Source of the DNA: Peromyscus leucopus
Lineage: Eukaryota > Chordata > Mammalia > Rodentia > Cricetidae
Length of the DNA stretch: 64,000 nt
Direction of reading: 5' to 3'
Assembly: GCF_004664715.2 (NCBI RefSeq)
Contig: NC_051072.1
Span: 28,968,994 to 29,032,993 of the forward strand
Below the pieces are notes generated by a model, which saw nothing but the letters and a program-made list of their open reading frames with translations, was not told the origin of the DNA and searched no databases. Made by a program: the position numbers and the translations under genes. The stretch's first letter is position 1; every line of letters starts with the position of its first letter. Of this stretch, positions 21,376 to 33,325 are shown piece by piece.

Positions 21376-21726
21376 TGTGGACTATTCCTATACACTGTGT
21401 GAATATATGTCACTGTGATTGGTTTAATAAAGAAGCTGACTGGCCAATAGCTGAGCACAATAAGGTTAGGCAGGAGAGCCAAACTAAGAATGCTGTGAAG
21501 AAGAAAGAGGAGGTGCCAGCAGACGCAGGGGAAACAGAATATATAGAAAATGAGGTAACAAGCCATGAGCCATGTGGCAGAGGGTAGATAAGAAATATGG
21601 GTTAATTTAAAATGTATGAGTTAGGTAGTAACAAGCCTGAGCTATTGGCTGAGTATTTACAATTAATATTTGAGTTTCTGAGTGATCATTTGGGAGTGGC
21701 TTCTAGGAAAGAAACGTCTGCCTACA
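21376..21726 (+). mobile_element. ERV LTR, family 'R1' copy A (mys/ERV2-like)
   Basis: 351 bp, TG...CA ends, with gattggtttaataaagaagc near the 5' end and gtctgcctaca at the 3' end. The 6-bp flanks agtcat/agttgt resemble a decayed target duplication. It is homologous to the copies at 22995, 52037 and 56241. Assignment to the cricetid mys/MYSERV group is inference. Confidence 0.7.
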
Positions 21727-22140
21727 AGTTGTAAGTCCAGAAACTGTGAGATGAGATATGTTATGCTTTGGCTTTTAAGTGGCAAAGTTCTGGTATCATC
21801 TGTTAGGTAGCAATATAAGAAACAAAAGTAAGAGCGCTATTACCTAGCCTTATTCATTTATTCATACAATTAATTATTTTCTAGGCAATACTAGGATAAA
21901 ACCAACCCAAGATAAGAAAAGTTTTCTGTGTTCTAGGAATTCCATGGAAAAGTTTACAGACATCTAGAAAAAACAGCAGTATTGAAGGACTACTCGTAAA
22001 AACCTGGAGAGAAGGGAAACTGAGCTCTGGCATGGCTTGTTGGATAGGAGTAAGGTAGAGGTGGGGACAGACAAGTGGGAAATGATGGGATGGTGGCCAG
22101 CAAGAAGAACTAGACCAAAAAATAAACCAAACTGCTGGTC
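21727..22140. other. Unassigned
   Basis: No recognised feature. Confidence 0.35.
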
Positions 22141-22420
22141 AAAATGACTAAACTTGACCTCAGTTTTGTCATTTGTAAAATGGAAATATTAAGAACTCTC
22201 TACCACTAATTAGGTTCAGTGGGGTTTTTTTTTTTTGTTTTTTTTTTGTTTTGTTTTGTTTTTGCTGTTTTTGTTTGTTTGTTGGTCTTTTAGTGCATGA
22301 AGTTGGAAGTGTGGAGGAAGGATCTTAGAGGGGTTGGAGGAGGGCTAAAGAGTATGGCCAAAATACATTGCATACATGCATGAACTTCTCCAGTAACAAA
22401 CTAAAAATGTATTTATTTTT
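22141..22420 (+). mobile_element. MIR remnant, T/TG-rich run, then L1 3' fragment
   Basis: tcagttttgtcatttgtaaa at 22161 is MIR-like. A T/G-rich low-complexity tract occupies 22225-22284. ttggaggagggctaaagagt and atggccaaaatacattgcat are typical of a rodent L1 3' UTR in plus orientation. Confidence 0.5.
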
Positions 22421-22624
22421 GTTTAGTTTTTTTCTTCTTCTTCTTTTTTTTTTATTTTTTAACAGCACGCTAAGTCCATTCAGTCCTGACCATATGTGCA
22501 TAGGTGAGGGAACAGCCACAAGAGCAAGAGCAGCAAACCAGAGATCAAATCTAATCCTCAAAAAGGACTGACTCTCCTTCCCCCAACCACCACCAACAGC
22601 TCCTTAGTTACAGGTGGAGCCTGT

Positions 22625-22993
22625 GGTGGTTAGAATGAGAATAGCCCCCACAAGCTCAGATATTGGAACACATGGTCTCCAGTTGGTGGAACTGTTTGGG
22701 GAGGAGTAGGAGGTGTGGACTTGTTGGAAGAGGTGTGTCACCGGAAGCAGGCTTTGAGATTCCAAAAGCCTACACTGTTCCCAGTTAGCTCCCTCTTTGC
22801 CTTGTGGTTTTGTCTCAAGATGTAAGCTCTCAGCTACTATTCTAGCAACATGCCAGCTTGTCTGCTGCCATACTTCCGATCATGAAGATCATGGTCTCTA
22901 ACCCTCTTAAACTGTGAGCACCAAGTGAGCTCTTTCCTATATAAGTTGCCTTGGTCACAGTTTCTTATTTCAGCAATAGAAAAGTAAATAAGA
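22625..22993 (+). mobile_element. MaLR-type LTR (rodent ORR1/MT group or relative)
   Basis: ggttagaatgagaatagccc, ccagttggtggaactgtttg, gtgtggacttgttggaagag and, near the end, gttgccttggtcacagtttc and cagcaatagaaaagtaaata. The ordering parallels MaLR LTRs. The R1 copy B is inserted at its 3' edge. Confidence 0.6.
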
Positions 22994-22994
22994 C

Positions 22995-23383
22995 TGTAGG
23001 TGGAGTTTTCCTGTGCTGGCAGCCACCTCCAAAAAACCACTCAGAAACTTAATATTATTTATAAATGTTCAGCCAATAGCTCAGGCTTGTTACATTTAAT
23101 TTAGTATTGTCCAGTACAATATGGTGGGCTTACATTTAAATTAACCTGTTTTTCTTATCTATGCTTTGTCATGTGGCTTGGTACCTTTCCTTAGTACAGT
23201 ATGCCCATCATGTTTCTCTCTACATCTACTGGCATCTCCTCTGACTCCACCCTTCCTTCTCCAAGCATCCTTAGTTTGGTTGTCCCACCTATACTTTCTG
23301 CCTGGCTATTAGCCAATCAGCTTTTTATTAAATCAATCTGAGTGACAAATCTTCACAGTGTACAAAAGGATTATTCTACAGCA
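22995..23383 (-). mobile_element. ERV LTR, family 'R1' copy B
   Basis: Reversed copy: tgtaggtggagttttcctgt at the left, cagccaatagctcaggcttg and ggctattagccaatcagctt inside, ttctacagca at the right. The flanks taagac/caagac form a 6-bp duplication with one change. 389 bp. Confidence 0.75.
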
Positions 23384-23633
23384 CAAGACAAAACCTCATA
23401 GTACCTCCTAACTATGCTAGAATTTTTGTTGGCTTGATCTTGTGCAGGTCCTGTGCAGGATTTATTCAGTAATCACAGCTGCTGTGATCATGAGTCTGCT
23501 AACCATGTCCAAATGACTTCATTTCACAGCACTCCTCCCTATCCTCCAGCTTTTGCATTCTTATGGCCTCTTCTTCCAAGATGTTCCCTAGCGTTGGTTG
23601 TAGTAAGGATGTTTGATGAAGATGTCTTATTTA

Positions 23634-23792
23634 GGCAGCTGTGGTGGGACATGCCTTTAATCTCAGCACTCAGGAGGCAGAAACAGGCAGATCTCTGTTA
23701 GTTCAAGGATAGCCTGGTCTACATTTAAAATTCTAGGTCAGCCAGTTATATACAATGAGATCCTGTCTCAAAAATAAACAACAACAACAAAA
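23634..23792 (+). mobile_element. B1 SINE with 12-bp target duplication
   Basis: Flanked by atgtcttattta at 23622-23633 and again at 23793-23804. Body tttaatctcagcactcagga, tcctgtctcaaaaataaaca with (AAC)n tail. It splits an L1 fragment cleanly. Confidence 0.93.
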
Positions 23793-24000
23793 ATGTCTTA
23801 TTTATGGCTGAGCATTCACAGTCATTTATTTGTATTGTATTTAAGCATTTTATTTTTGATAGATTCTTAAGTGAGTACTACATTTACCTAATTTACAACC
23901 CTCCCTATTCCCTCTCCTCTTCCTCAAATCCTCCCAACTCCCTCTTAAATTCATGACCTCTTCTTCTATAATAATTATTATTATATACATTTGTACATAC

Positions 24001-24003
24001 ACA

Positions 24004-24047
<44 letters not shown>
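24001..24047. repeat. (CA)n microsatellite
   Basis: About 22 CA units with one interruption. Confidence 0.95.
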
Positions 24048-24052
<5 letters not shown>

Positions 24053-24289
24053 CATGCACACCCTACTGAATCCATTTAGTGTTGCTTAGATGTACATGTG
24101 TTTAGGAACTTCATTTATTCTTTGACCAGTTACGTGCGAATCTACACTGACTGCTGTCTACTCACCAAAGCTGAGAACAGTCCAGCACTCTGGGTATAAA
24201 CAAAAATATTTAGAAGATGGTTTGACAGCATGACCATTTTTTTAAAAGAAAAAAACCATGGTCCACTATTCCTGACCAAAGCAGATACA

Positions 24290-24620
24290 AAATTTACTTT
24301 CTTTTCTTTTTTAGCAGGTCTTCATTGTACAATATGGTGGGCTTCATTATGACCTTTCCATGTATACATTTTCTCAGTTCCCTCCCCAAGACCCTTTCTT
24401 GTTCCTTTCCATGTATACATTTGCTCAGTTCCCTCCCCGTGACCCTTTCTTCTTCCTCTTTTCCTTCCCTTTGTTCCCCCGACCTCCTTCTAAAAGTGCT
24501 CTGCTCTCTTAAGCACATACATTTCAAGTGTAGCTTCCAGATAAGAGAGGAGTCACGTGATATTTGCCTTTATGAGTCTGTCTATTGTGTTTAGTGTAAT
24601 GATCTACACTTCCATCCTTT
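24290..24620 (-). mobile_element. L1 3' fragment with 51-bp tandem duplication
   Basis: Plus strand: aatatggtgggcttcattat, atgtatacattttctcagtt, tgatatttgcctttatgagt and tgatctacacttccatcctt, the reversed L1 3' region. cctttccatgtatacatt starts at 24353 and again at 24404, so about two copies of a 51-bp unit are present. Confidence 0.65.
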
Positions 24621-26104
24621 TTGCTGGTTTATTTTTTAATTAGCACGCAGAACAATAAGTTTCATTGTAGAGTTGTGATAATTTTGTTGCTGTTGATTCT
24701 CTTCCAACTACCCTCCATTGTACGTGTGTGCCAATTATCTTCATCTGTTGATGATCTGGTGGGCATGTAGCTTGATTATATAACTTGTTTTTTTCTGATT
24801 GGTATCATGAAGAATGTGGACATGAAGGGGGCAAAGAAGGAGCACCTCTCTGGAATTTTGTCAGTTATGCATATAAAGCACTTTGCAAAACATCTGACCA
24901 TGGCAAGCAAGCAATGAATAATCCATGTATACTTATGCATCTTATATTTCACTGCAGTGAGGTCATTCTGCATATTACTTTTGCAGGATATTTGGTGTGG
25001 CTTTGCTGTTAGTTACCTATTATATTCTATTTCTAAAAATAAAAATAACTCACACGTAAGAATGTCTTCTGGTCTCATAGTGTTTGCTTTGAACGATTCT
25101 ACTTTTTTTATCTAGCTTCTTGGTGTATAATTCATGCAACTTTAGGATTCTTTCTTATGTTTGGGAATGCTTCCAAAAGCAGAGTCAGGCCTGAGAACTC
25201 TTGTTCAGGTTTAAGATGCAGCCAGGCACTGAAGGGAAAACAGAACCACTCTTGCTGACTTTACAGGACAACTGCCAGATGCACTGGTTGACATGAGGGA
25301 AGGAAAACATGAAATTATGAAATGAAATGCTTTGGAGACAAGAATAGTGGTGTCAGGGTTGAGGCTTGCTCCTTTAGAATGCTTAGGTCTAAAGACCATC
25401 TATCTATAGCTCAAGCCCAAACATCTCAGGCCCAGATAGGTTGACCACAGGGATAAACTGACGGAGACTCCAATAAGGTACCAAGATGACCAGGAAGTCT
25501 GGAAGCCTTCTGAGCCATCATTACTACCAAAAAGCAGCTTCAACCTTCTAAAGTTTTGTTCATTGACCTTTTCTAAAATGCAGAAACACATCAGAGCATT
25601 TAAATCCAAAGTTCTTAGGATGAAAGAGTTTTGGTCCCTTCCAAAGTTTTGATGGCGGAAAGAGAAAAGCTTGCGTTAGCACCTAATGCATTGGGGGGGG
25701 GGTGGCAAAGAAAAGAAATGGGGTGCTGAAGGATAAAGCCTTGAAACTGCACAATTACACCCCACTTACCTCCAAGTGTGCAAGGGCAATGGAAGCTGCG
25801 CAGCAGTGGGGTTGGGGGTTGGTGGTGATTATTACAAACCCTGGCGTTATCGTGAGAAAAGCCTGCATTCTAACAGGGCATTGGGTGCCTCCCAGACGGG
25901 TGTATAATGAAGCTTCCTCCACAGAGAAAGCAGCAGCTCTTATCTAATGCTCTTGATGAAGCAGCTTGGGCTGTATAGAGAGGCACGTGGTAGTGGGGTG
26001 ATGGTCTCTCACCTGTTGAGTCCTTTCGTCTAGTAGTTCCGTCAGCATGTCAGGGCATCTACTAAAACAGATCTGCCAGACAGAATTCTGCAGGAAGCTG
26101 GGAG
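24621..26104. other. Unassigned
   Basis: About 1.5 kb without a confident feature. A weak MIR-like match (gcatataaagcactttgcaa) lies near 24868. A G run sits at 25692-25701. Confidence 0.4.
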
Positions 26105-26436
26105 TGTTAGTGTAGTGGGTAGCTGTTCCAGCTTCGACCTGGAAGTACTATCCCTAGTGAGGCTTCCGGTAACTGCCATGCCTACCTATGACTTGCCCCT
26201 GGGGCGGGTCCCAGACAGGAGCTCTTAAAACCCAAGATCCAGATGTGCTGGCGCTCTTGGTTCCTTGTGATCCTGGATGCTGGATGGTAGACTGAGCAGA
26301 GTTCTCCAGAGAACCCCCGCTGGACTGCACTTCACCTATCCCGGATCCTGTAACCAATCCCTTTACTTGCTGTAGGCTACCCCAAAATAAACCTCCTTTT
26401 TAACTACGTGGAGTTGCCTTGTTAATCCCCAATACA
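26105..26436 (+). mobile_element. Solo ERV LTR
   Basis: 332 bp with TG...CA ends. Contains gagctcttaaaacccaagat (TATA-like), ccccaaaataaacctccttt (AATAAA poly(A) signal) and a downstream R/U5-like part ending gttaatccccaataca. No matching internal region or target duplication found. Family not assigned. Confidence 0.7.
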
Positions 26437-28030
26437 TTTGTGCAGTTGCTGTCTGAGATCTTTTCAATGCAGATTGTGAAGAAGCTCAAGACAGGGAGAC
26501 ATATAGAAAACACCCTAACCTCATCCTCAAAAGGTCACCTGGCTGCTGGGAAAAGAAAAGCACATATAACAGTACGAGCTGGCTCATTACTACTTTCCTA
26601 CCAACCAACTTTTTTTTTGCAGAGCCTCTCTGATCAGGGCTCCACTGAATGTGGACTGTTGAAAAACCTCAAGAAACAGATGTGACTGTTTATTTCATAA
26701 TATGTTCATAAGTTCAAAAAAGTAAGTTAATGGTGGATATTGCTGCAGTTGGTTACATACATTTCAGTAATTTGTGGATATGGTTCTAATAAGGACCTTA
26801 AAATGACATTCTTCCAGGAACATTGCTTACAAGTTCAGTTAAGCAACCCAATTATTTGTTTCAGCATGCAAATTCATCTTTGCACTTATGAAATCTGCAC
26901 TGTACTAGCTGGATCCCTTCCGAGCCTACAGACTACTTGTAAAGAAAGCTGCCCACTCAAGCTCTGTGGAGGGAAATCAATTTGGACCATTGGTCACCGC
27001 TCTGCACAATAGAGTCAATGCAAAGCTTTAAAACATATCATTCTCCAGGCCCTAGAGATGCTAATTCTAAAATTCTAATTATTCTTGCTTGGGGTTTTTA
27101 TAGATGTTATAGAGTATTCTGGTTTTTAGTCAAAATTGAGAACCATTGCTGTAGACCATTCTATAAGATGGGAAGAACAAAAATTATGACTTTCTCTCCA
27201 TCTCTCATATACAGTTAAATGGATTCATTAGTTACAGTGGCCTGTGTCAAGACGCTCAAGACTATCCCTATATGCGGAGACTCTCTAGGGCTCTCAGGAC
27301 TTGGTACACAGTTGGACTCATGGCTAATATCTTCTACAGTAATGCAATCACAAAGGCACACAGTCAGATCCTAAGGAAAAGCTAGGCAGAATCTAGATAA
27401 ATCCATGTGCAAGTGTCTATGTTCTCTCCTTTTGTGAGTAGATACTCAAGTGTGCTGCTTTCTCTAACAACACAAAATGCACTAACATGTGTGATGTCTC
27501 CCAGTGGAGACATTCAGCATTTTTGTTTGGGGCTGGCCACATCTGCTCTCTGATTGGTATGTGCCAAATTTCCAGAGCCCTTGAAATAAAGTAGGCTTCA
27601 CATATAAACCATATTACTTGCATAAACAGTGTAGACACAGAGAAGTGTGGTTCTCAGTCCTAGGCATAATGAGAACACCAAACAGAGGCCAGGACCAACT
27701 CTGTGGGCTGATACTTTCACAGCACTGAGGCAGACAGCGCAAAGGAGAGAAAATGGTCATTGGCTAACCCAGTAACTTCTCGGGAATCTGACTTGAAGGA
27801 GATGAAGATGACTGACTGACACGAGTTATGAAGCACAAAGCGAAGCAGCCATCGAGAACACAGTTGAGTCACATCAGTGGCTATGCTCTACCAAACAATG
27901 GTGGGAATCCACCAGCATAACTTGTGTTTGAAACTCTATTTCACATCTTTCTCTGAAATCAATCACCCTGGCTGTTCTCAGTTTTCTACAAGGGTTCCTC
28001 TAAATATCACTTTTATCTTTTCTATGCTCC
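26437..28030. other. Unassigned
   Basis: About 1.6 kb of sequence without a recognised repeat or gene. ORFs up to 90 codons have no supporting features. Confidence 0.4.
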
Positions 28031-28205
28031 AGTCAACCTAGGGGTCCTGCTCAGTGGTAAAGTGCCTCCTTATGATGCGCAAGGTCCTAGGTTCCCTAGT
28101 ATGAGAGAGAGAGAGAGAGACAGAGAGAGACAGAGAGACAGAGATGGAGAGACAGAGAAAAACAGACAGGCACACACTGGGAGAAAGAGAGAGAGAAAGA
28201 GAAAA
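28031..28205 (+). mobile_element. ID-like SINE with (GA)n tract
   Basis: gtcctgctcagtggtaaagt, gcgcaaggtcctaggttccc and then GAGA/GACA repeats from 28104 to 28203. Confidence 0.6.
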
Positions 28206-29660
28206 TGGATCATCAGTCAGCCAGAATGAATTGTGAGCTCTTGATGCCCGTTAAATAAACAAATTAGCAAGCCGACACATCACATAACACTGATCCAGGA
28301 AGAAAGAACAAGCCACTATCAGCTGAAAGAAAGGAATATTCAGAATGTGAGCTGATCATGCAGATGAGGCGTCATGCGGCCGCAACCACCACTCTCAGAA
28401 CATACTGCCTTCTACATCAATGGATTTCAGCTGAGCTTGGCAACATCTCTTCGGAAAGTTATTGAAAATTGGATCAATTAAACTATTTGCCCCTCAATCA
28501 AATTTTCCCACTAATCTTCTAGTTCAGGAATTTGTCCTTGCCCTGTGGGTCAAATTCCAAGAGGAAAAAAATCATAATGGTTGCCGATCCAATAAACAAT
28601 AGAAGCTTAACACAGGAAGAGATGTTACTAATCATCAGAAATGCAGGCCTCTGTTGTGAGGAACTGGAGAGCCTGCGAGAGGTGAGATTATCCATACCCT
28701 CCCAGATGCTAGAAGCAGAGTCAAAGACAGCTCTGCCTCTCCCAGGCTGTTATTACCTACACAGGCCCTTCACCCCGGTCCTTTCTGTTGCAAAAAGTTA
28801 GGCTCCTGCACTGTGGATAACTGTGGACTCTTTATAGCTGTTATCTTTTCCAAAGTCTGTTGTCACTTCCAGAAAATGTTAACATTCTCCAGGCTATGGG
28901 CTTGTGATTGTGCAATAAATAAATAACAGAGCCTTCTCAGATTTGCTCCTGTTTGCAGACTAACATCACATGCTTCTAAAAAACAGGAAGTTAAGCTCCA
29001 ATTCTGCACTTTGGAGTCTCTAGAACACCTCAGTAAAATATGCTGTTTGTCAGTTACTTAAAAGATAATTTAATCTTCGCGTACTCGTTTTTTAAAGCTG
29101 TATTATGAAACAGTATTTAACTTAAGAAAAAAAATACTATCTGTGTAACTTTTCATGCAAAAGCTAAGGATCAGTAATCTAACAGTAAACAGCAGAGAAC
29201 TAGGATAGCCACTGTTATCCTCCGGTTGAGTGTGCCGGAGGTAAAGCAGTGCAAACCAAGATGCTCTCAGACAATTCCATGTGCAGAAAATGAACTTCAG
29301 CAGTGTATGCATAATGTGAAGGAAAGCGTTTAAACACTAGGCATTATATCTTACAGCAACTCTTACAATACCATAAGAACTGAAGGATGACAGGCTAGTA
29401 CTGATTAGGCTGGTCCAAGTCACTTTTATTGACTCCGCATTTGTGTCTGGAAACAGCCTTAAAGCCATCTTTGACCCCAAGGTTTATTAGAAAAGCAATC
29501 CACCTTTTGCTATCCATCTTTCATATTCTCTAATTCTTCCACTGATACAATGACTATTTATGAAGCACATCTTCTACCCTTCATCATTCTTACAGTCATC
29601 AGTAACTACCAGGAGTGGATTTTACTATGATGCCCCACTGACAGCTGAGCTTGTGGCAGC
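28206..29660. other. Unassigned
   Basis: About 1.45 kb without recognised repeats. A NotI-type gcggccgc octamer at 28377-28384 is unusual in this AT-rich flank but has no visible context. Confidence 0.4.
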
Positions 29661-29663
29661 TGA

Positions 29664-29826
29664 TGTTGACAGGTGTGGTGCCACACATCGGTAATCCCAG
29701 CACTTGGGAAGCAGAGGTAGGAGGATCAGGAGTTCAACATCCTCTCTAGCTGTATAGTGAGTTCAAAACCAGTCTGGGCTACATGAGACCCTGTCTTAAG
29801 AAAAGAAAAGAATAGAAAAGAAAAAT
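29664..29826 (+). mobile_element. B1/B4-type SINE
   Basis: ttgacaggtgtggtgccaca, taatcccagcacttgggaag, accagtctgggctacatgag, then AAAAG-rich tail. Confidence 0.8.
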
Positions 29827-30094
29827 GATTTGGCTACAAATTTGTGGAGTGTGGTAGAATACTTTTTAAAAAAATTAGTTTGGCTGAGAAGAGAAAAGAG
29901 TGAGCTTAAGATATACCTCACAAGATACAGACATCAATTTTTATTTTGAGCAAAAAGAAACCTGGATATTTTTATAGCCTAAGAGTTGGACTCCTGAAGA
30001 AGCAAAGAAACTGAAAATACTAAAGAAAGGGAGAATATTGTAAATTACAGGGAAAATGGACATTTGTGTTAAGCAGATACTGGTAGATATTTTA

Positions 30095-30690
30095 ATTATT
30101 TTCTTTTTATGAAGTAATTACTACATCAAGTATCAGCCCAGGTTTATGTCTTCATCCTTCCCCTTTCATCTCCACTCTCTTTTTCTCCTTTCTACTCCCA
30201 CTCCATTTCTTTTTTTTTTAACTTTGTTTTCATTCATTCTTTGGGTCTTTCACATCATGCATCTTGATCCCATTCATTTCCCTGTCCTTTACAAAGGTAT
30301 CCACCCTCTGCCCTTGCAAACCCCCCCCAAAAAATAAAATTTAAGAAAAAAGAAAAAAGAAAAAAATCTCATCATGAATTTGTAGTGTGACACAGTGAGT
30401 CATGCAGTAAACCCTTTGGTCCATATATCTTTAGTTGCAAGTGTTCATTGCAAAGAGTCATTGGTCCGGTTCGAAGCCTCTGGTTTGTGCTACACCATCA
30501 ATACTGGGTCTTCACTGAAACTCCTCTTGGATATCCTGTTGTTGCCCTAGGTCGTAGAGATCCTGCAGCTTTGGGTCTGCAGGACCGGCCCCTTCACGAG
30601 AGCCTGTAGATCATAAATGAGGTGCATTTGGGAGTAGGCCAACTCGCTCTAGGCCTGGGTAGTTGCAGGGTTGGTCAGCCCACCAGCTCT
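30095..30690 (-). mobile_element. L1 (Lx-type) 3' UTR fragment
   Basis: Reversed L1 3' UTR: atgcatcttgatcccattca, ccaccctctgcccttgcaaa followed by a C run (the G-rich tract on the L1 sense strand), tctggtttgtgctacaccat, cactgaaactcctcttggat and gatcctgcagctttgggtct. It runs straight into the following minisatellite. Confidence 0.65.
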
Positions 30691-31640
30691 CCCCTGTCCT
30701 CACCACCAGGGTGAGCTCTCCAGCATTGCCTTGGTTAATTATCCTCTTGAAGCAATGAGTAATGGATGAAGGGGTCAGTTCTCCTGTTTTCATGTCCTCA
30801 GGGTCAGCTCTCCCACACCTGGACCATCAGGGCCAACTCTACTGTGTTACCCAGGCAAGGTACAGGGGCCAGTCTTCCAAGTACTGCAGCTAGCAAGGGG
30901 CAGGGCCAGCTCTCCCACCCACCACAGGCAGGGTGGGGTAGAGGAGTGGGGGAGAACATCTCTCCCCCACTCACACCACCATCACCATAGGGCAGATCAG
31001 GGGCAGGGGCAGATCTCCCACACTCAATGGTTCACCCATACCCGTCAGTAGAGTGAGCTCTGCTGGGCTGCCCAGGCAAGGTGCAGGGCCCACTTTCCTG
31101 ATGGCTGCAGTGGGTAAGAAGGAGGGTCAGCTCCCTTGCCCACTATAGTGGCAGGCGCAAGGGGAGAGGGCATCTTTCCCTTGCCCTCTCCACCACAAGG
31201 CAGATGAGGAAGATGTGGCCAGCTATCCCATTCTCACACCCTCAGGGTCAGCTCACCAGCACTTCTACCAACCGGGTCAGCTCTACTGTGCTGCCCAGGT
31301 GAGGAGCAGAGCCCGTTTTTCTGAACGCTACAGCTGGTAAGGGGGAGGGCCAGCTCCCTCGTCTGTTGCAGGAGGCGAGGGGCAAGGGTAAGGAGGACAT
31401 CTCTCCCCCACCCACGCTGCCCCATGACAAACGAGTAGTGGGAACAGCTCCCCCAGACTCTCAACTTCAAGGCTGGCTCATCACACCTCCACCAACAGGG
31501 TGGGTTCTACTGTGCTGCCCAGGCGAGGTGCGGGGCCTGCTCTCCCGAGTGCTGATGATGATGAGGGACGGGGCGGCTCTCCCACTCTTGTGACCTCAGG
31601 ACCAGCTCTCCCACCCGCCTCAGGCATAGAGCCCACTCCT
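30691..31640. repeat. GC-rich minisatellite, four units of about 222 bp
   Basis: The landmark ctctactgtgctgcccagg recurs at 30837, 31058, 31281 and 31505 (spacing 221, 223, 224). Each is followed by a gcagggcc-type block, a ggtcagctctccc-type block and a catctctcccc block. Units differ by many substitutions. It lies next to an L1 3' UTR and may be part of that L1 or a MurSatRep-like satellite; I cannot decide. Confidence 0.85.
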
Positions 31641-32700
31641 TTTTTTATCCACCATCTGGCCACAACTAACTCTGGGGTTCTTAAGTTACCAAATAATACG
31701 TAATAGAAATCAGGACAAATGTGGACATAGACTTCACAAAACCTGTGCCTGTATCTATGTTAAATTAAAGTAAATAAATAAGACGAGCATATATTGGCAT
31801 ATGTAGGAAGTGGGGTAGGAATTTGTGGGAGTTTGTGTTTGGAGAATCCATGTTGTCTGTGGGTTATATGGAATTAACTAGACTACCAGACAATATATAT
31901 CTAGAAGACACAAAGAAAAGAGTAGAGTGGCTAGGAGAGAGGTAACAGTCAATGAGAACTTCCTAGACCAGGTCAAGACTTAAATTCTTATATTTTAGAA
32001 TTACATTGTACACTAAACAACTAAAACTAAATTCATGCCTACGTACCTCAAGGTAAAAATGTAGACTGTCATAGACAATAAGGAAAAAATTAACAATACA
32101 CAGAATAAAAACACAAATTATTTACAAGGGTGATGATTGCACTAAAACAGATTTCTCACAAGGAAAAGGACCCCAAAATAATAGAAAAGGTATTGAAGGA
32201 AAGTATCTGCTAAATTATCACTCAAGAAAAGAGATAAGCTCCTCATAGTGGACTTTGCCTCTAATAACAGAACTCCAAAAAGCCAAGGCTGAAGCAGGAG
32301 GATCACCATTTCCTATTTCCAAGCTGGCCTGAGGGACATAGCCTACCTGTCTCAAAAAAAAAAAAAAAAATGGAGAAAAGAGAATAAGAGAATAAAACAA
32401 CTCCACTCATATGCCTCAGGCGATGAATGGCAGCATACCACCCCAAATGGTCTTTGAAAGAACTGTTCAGGGATATGCCTTAGAAATAGGCAATTGAGCT
32501 TGAAAGGGAAGAGTAGAATATACAAATCTACATGAATCAAAGAATTTACTAGATAGGCAAATACACATTGGCTGTGAAAATAACAATGACTACTGCAGAG
32601 AGAAATTAAGACGGAATAAAACTAAAACACTAGAAGTTAGGGAAGATGATTAAGACTAAAAGATTCCAAAGTCACTGTTTTGTCCAAGAATTTTTTAAAA
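31641..32700. other. AT-rich, possible old L1; truncated B1 at 32270-32372
   Basis: The B1 remnant shows ccaaggctgaagcaggagga, tccaagctggcctgagggac and an A17 tail. The surrounding sequence looks like decayed L1 but has no firm anchor. Confidence 0.45.
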
Positions 32701-32703
32701 AGT

Positions 32704-32990
32704 AGCTAGGACTGATGTTATGGCTTAATGGGTAAAGGCCCCTACCCCTGAGCTTAACACCTGAGTCACACTCAGACCCCACGTGGTGAAAGGAAAGAGT
32801 TAACTCCTAAACTTGTTCTCTGACCTCCTCCAGCATGTCATAGAGTACACATGTCATTGAGTGAGTGCATAAGTGGGTGTGCACATACACACACACACAT
32901 GCACACAGAGACATGTGCATGTATACACAACACAAACCACTCACTCACATGCAAATAAGTAAAAAAATGTAACAAATTCATTCTCTCTTT
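32704..32990 (+). mobile_element. B3/RSINE-type SINE with CA-rich tail
   Basis: ggactgatgttatggcttaa, acacctgagtcacactcaga, ttctctgacctcctccagca and cacatacacacacacacatg: plus-orientation B2/B3 head with an alternating CA tail. Confidence 0.6.
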
Positions 32991-33150
32991 AAAAAGTAAA
33001 TATACCTATTTTGACTCAGAATGAGTTTTAAGGTGAGGTTAACTATTATAGGAACAAAATTACAGTCCCTAACTCTAACAGGAGAAAAATAAGGAATACT
33101 TGAATCCATTGAAACAGATTGACAATTTTTTCTATAAAAGATAAATAGCA

Positions 33151-33315
33151 GCCGGTCGGTGGTGGCGCACGCCTTTAATCCCAGCACTCGGAGGCAGAGC
33201 CAGGTGGATCTCTGTGAGTTCGAGGCCAACTGGCTACCAGTGAGTTCCAGGAGAGGCACAAAGCTACACAGAGAAACCCTGTCTCGAAAAACCAAAACAA
33301 AACAAAACAAAAAAG
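33151..33315 (+). mobile_element. Young B1 SINE with 15-bp target duplication
   Basis: Starts gccggtcggtggtggcgcac and ends gtctcgaaaaaccaaaacaa with (AAAAC)n tail. aaaagataaatagca occurs at 33136-33150 and 33311-33325, a perfect duplication. It carries the same cricetid-type aggagaggcacaaagctaca segment as the B1 at 9225. Confidence 0.96.
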
Positions 33316-33325
33316 ATAAATAGCA

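Larger units (their letters stand above)
23400..24180 (-). mobile_element. Nested L1 3' fragments interrupted by a B1 and a second L1 piece
   Basis: The reversed L1 segment (agctgctgtgatcatgagtc, cacagcactcctccctatcc, aagatgttccctagcgttgg) resumes after a B1 as tggctgagcattcacagtca, and after about 290 bp of another L1 3' fragment as ctttgaccagttacgtgcga. Order and continuity match a single L1 3' region split twice. Confidence 0.7.
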
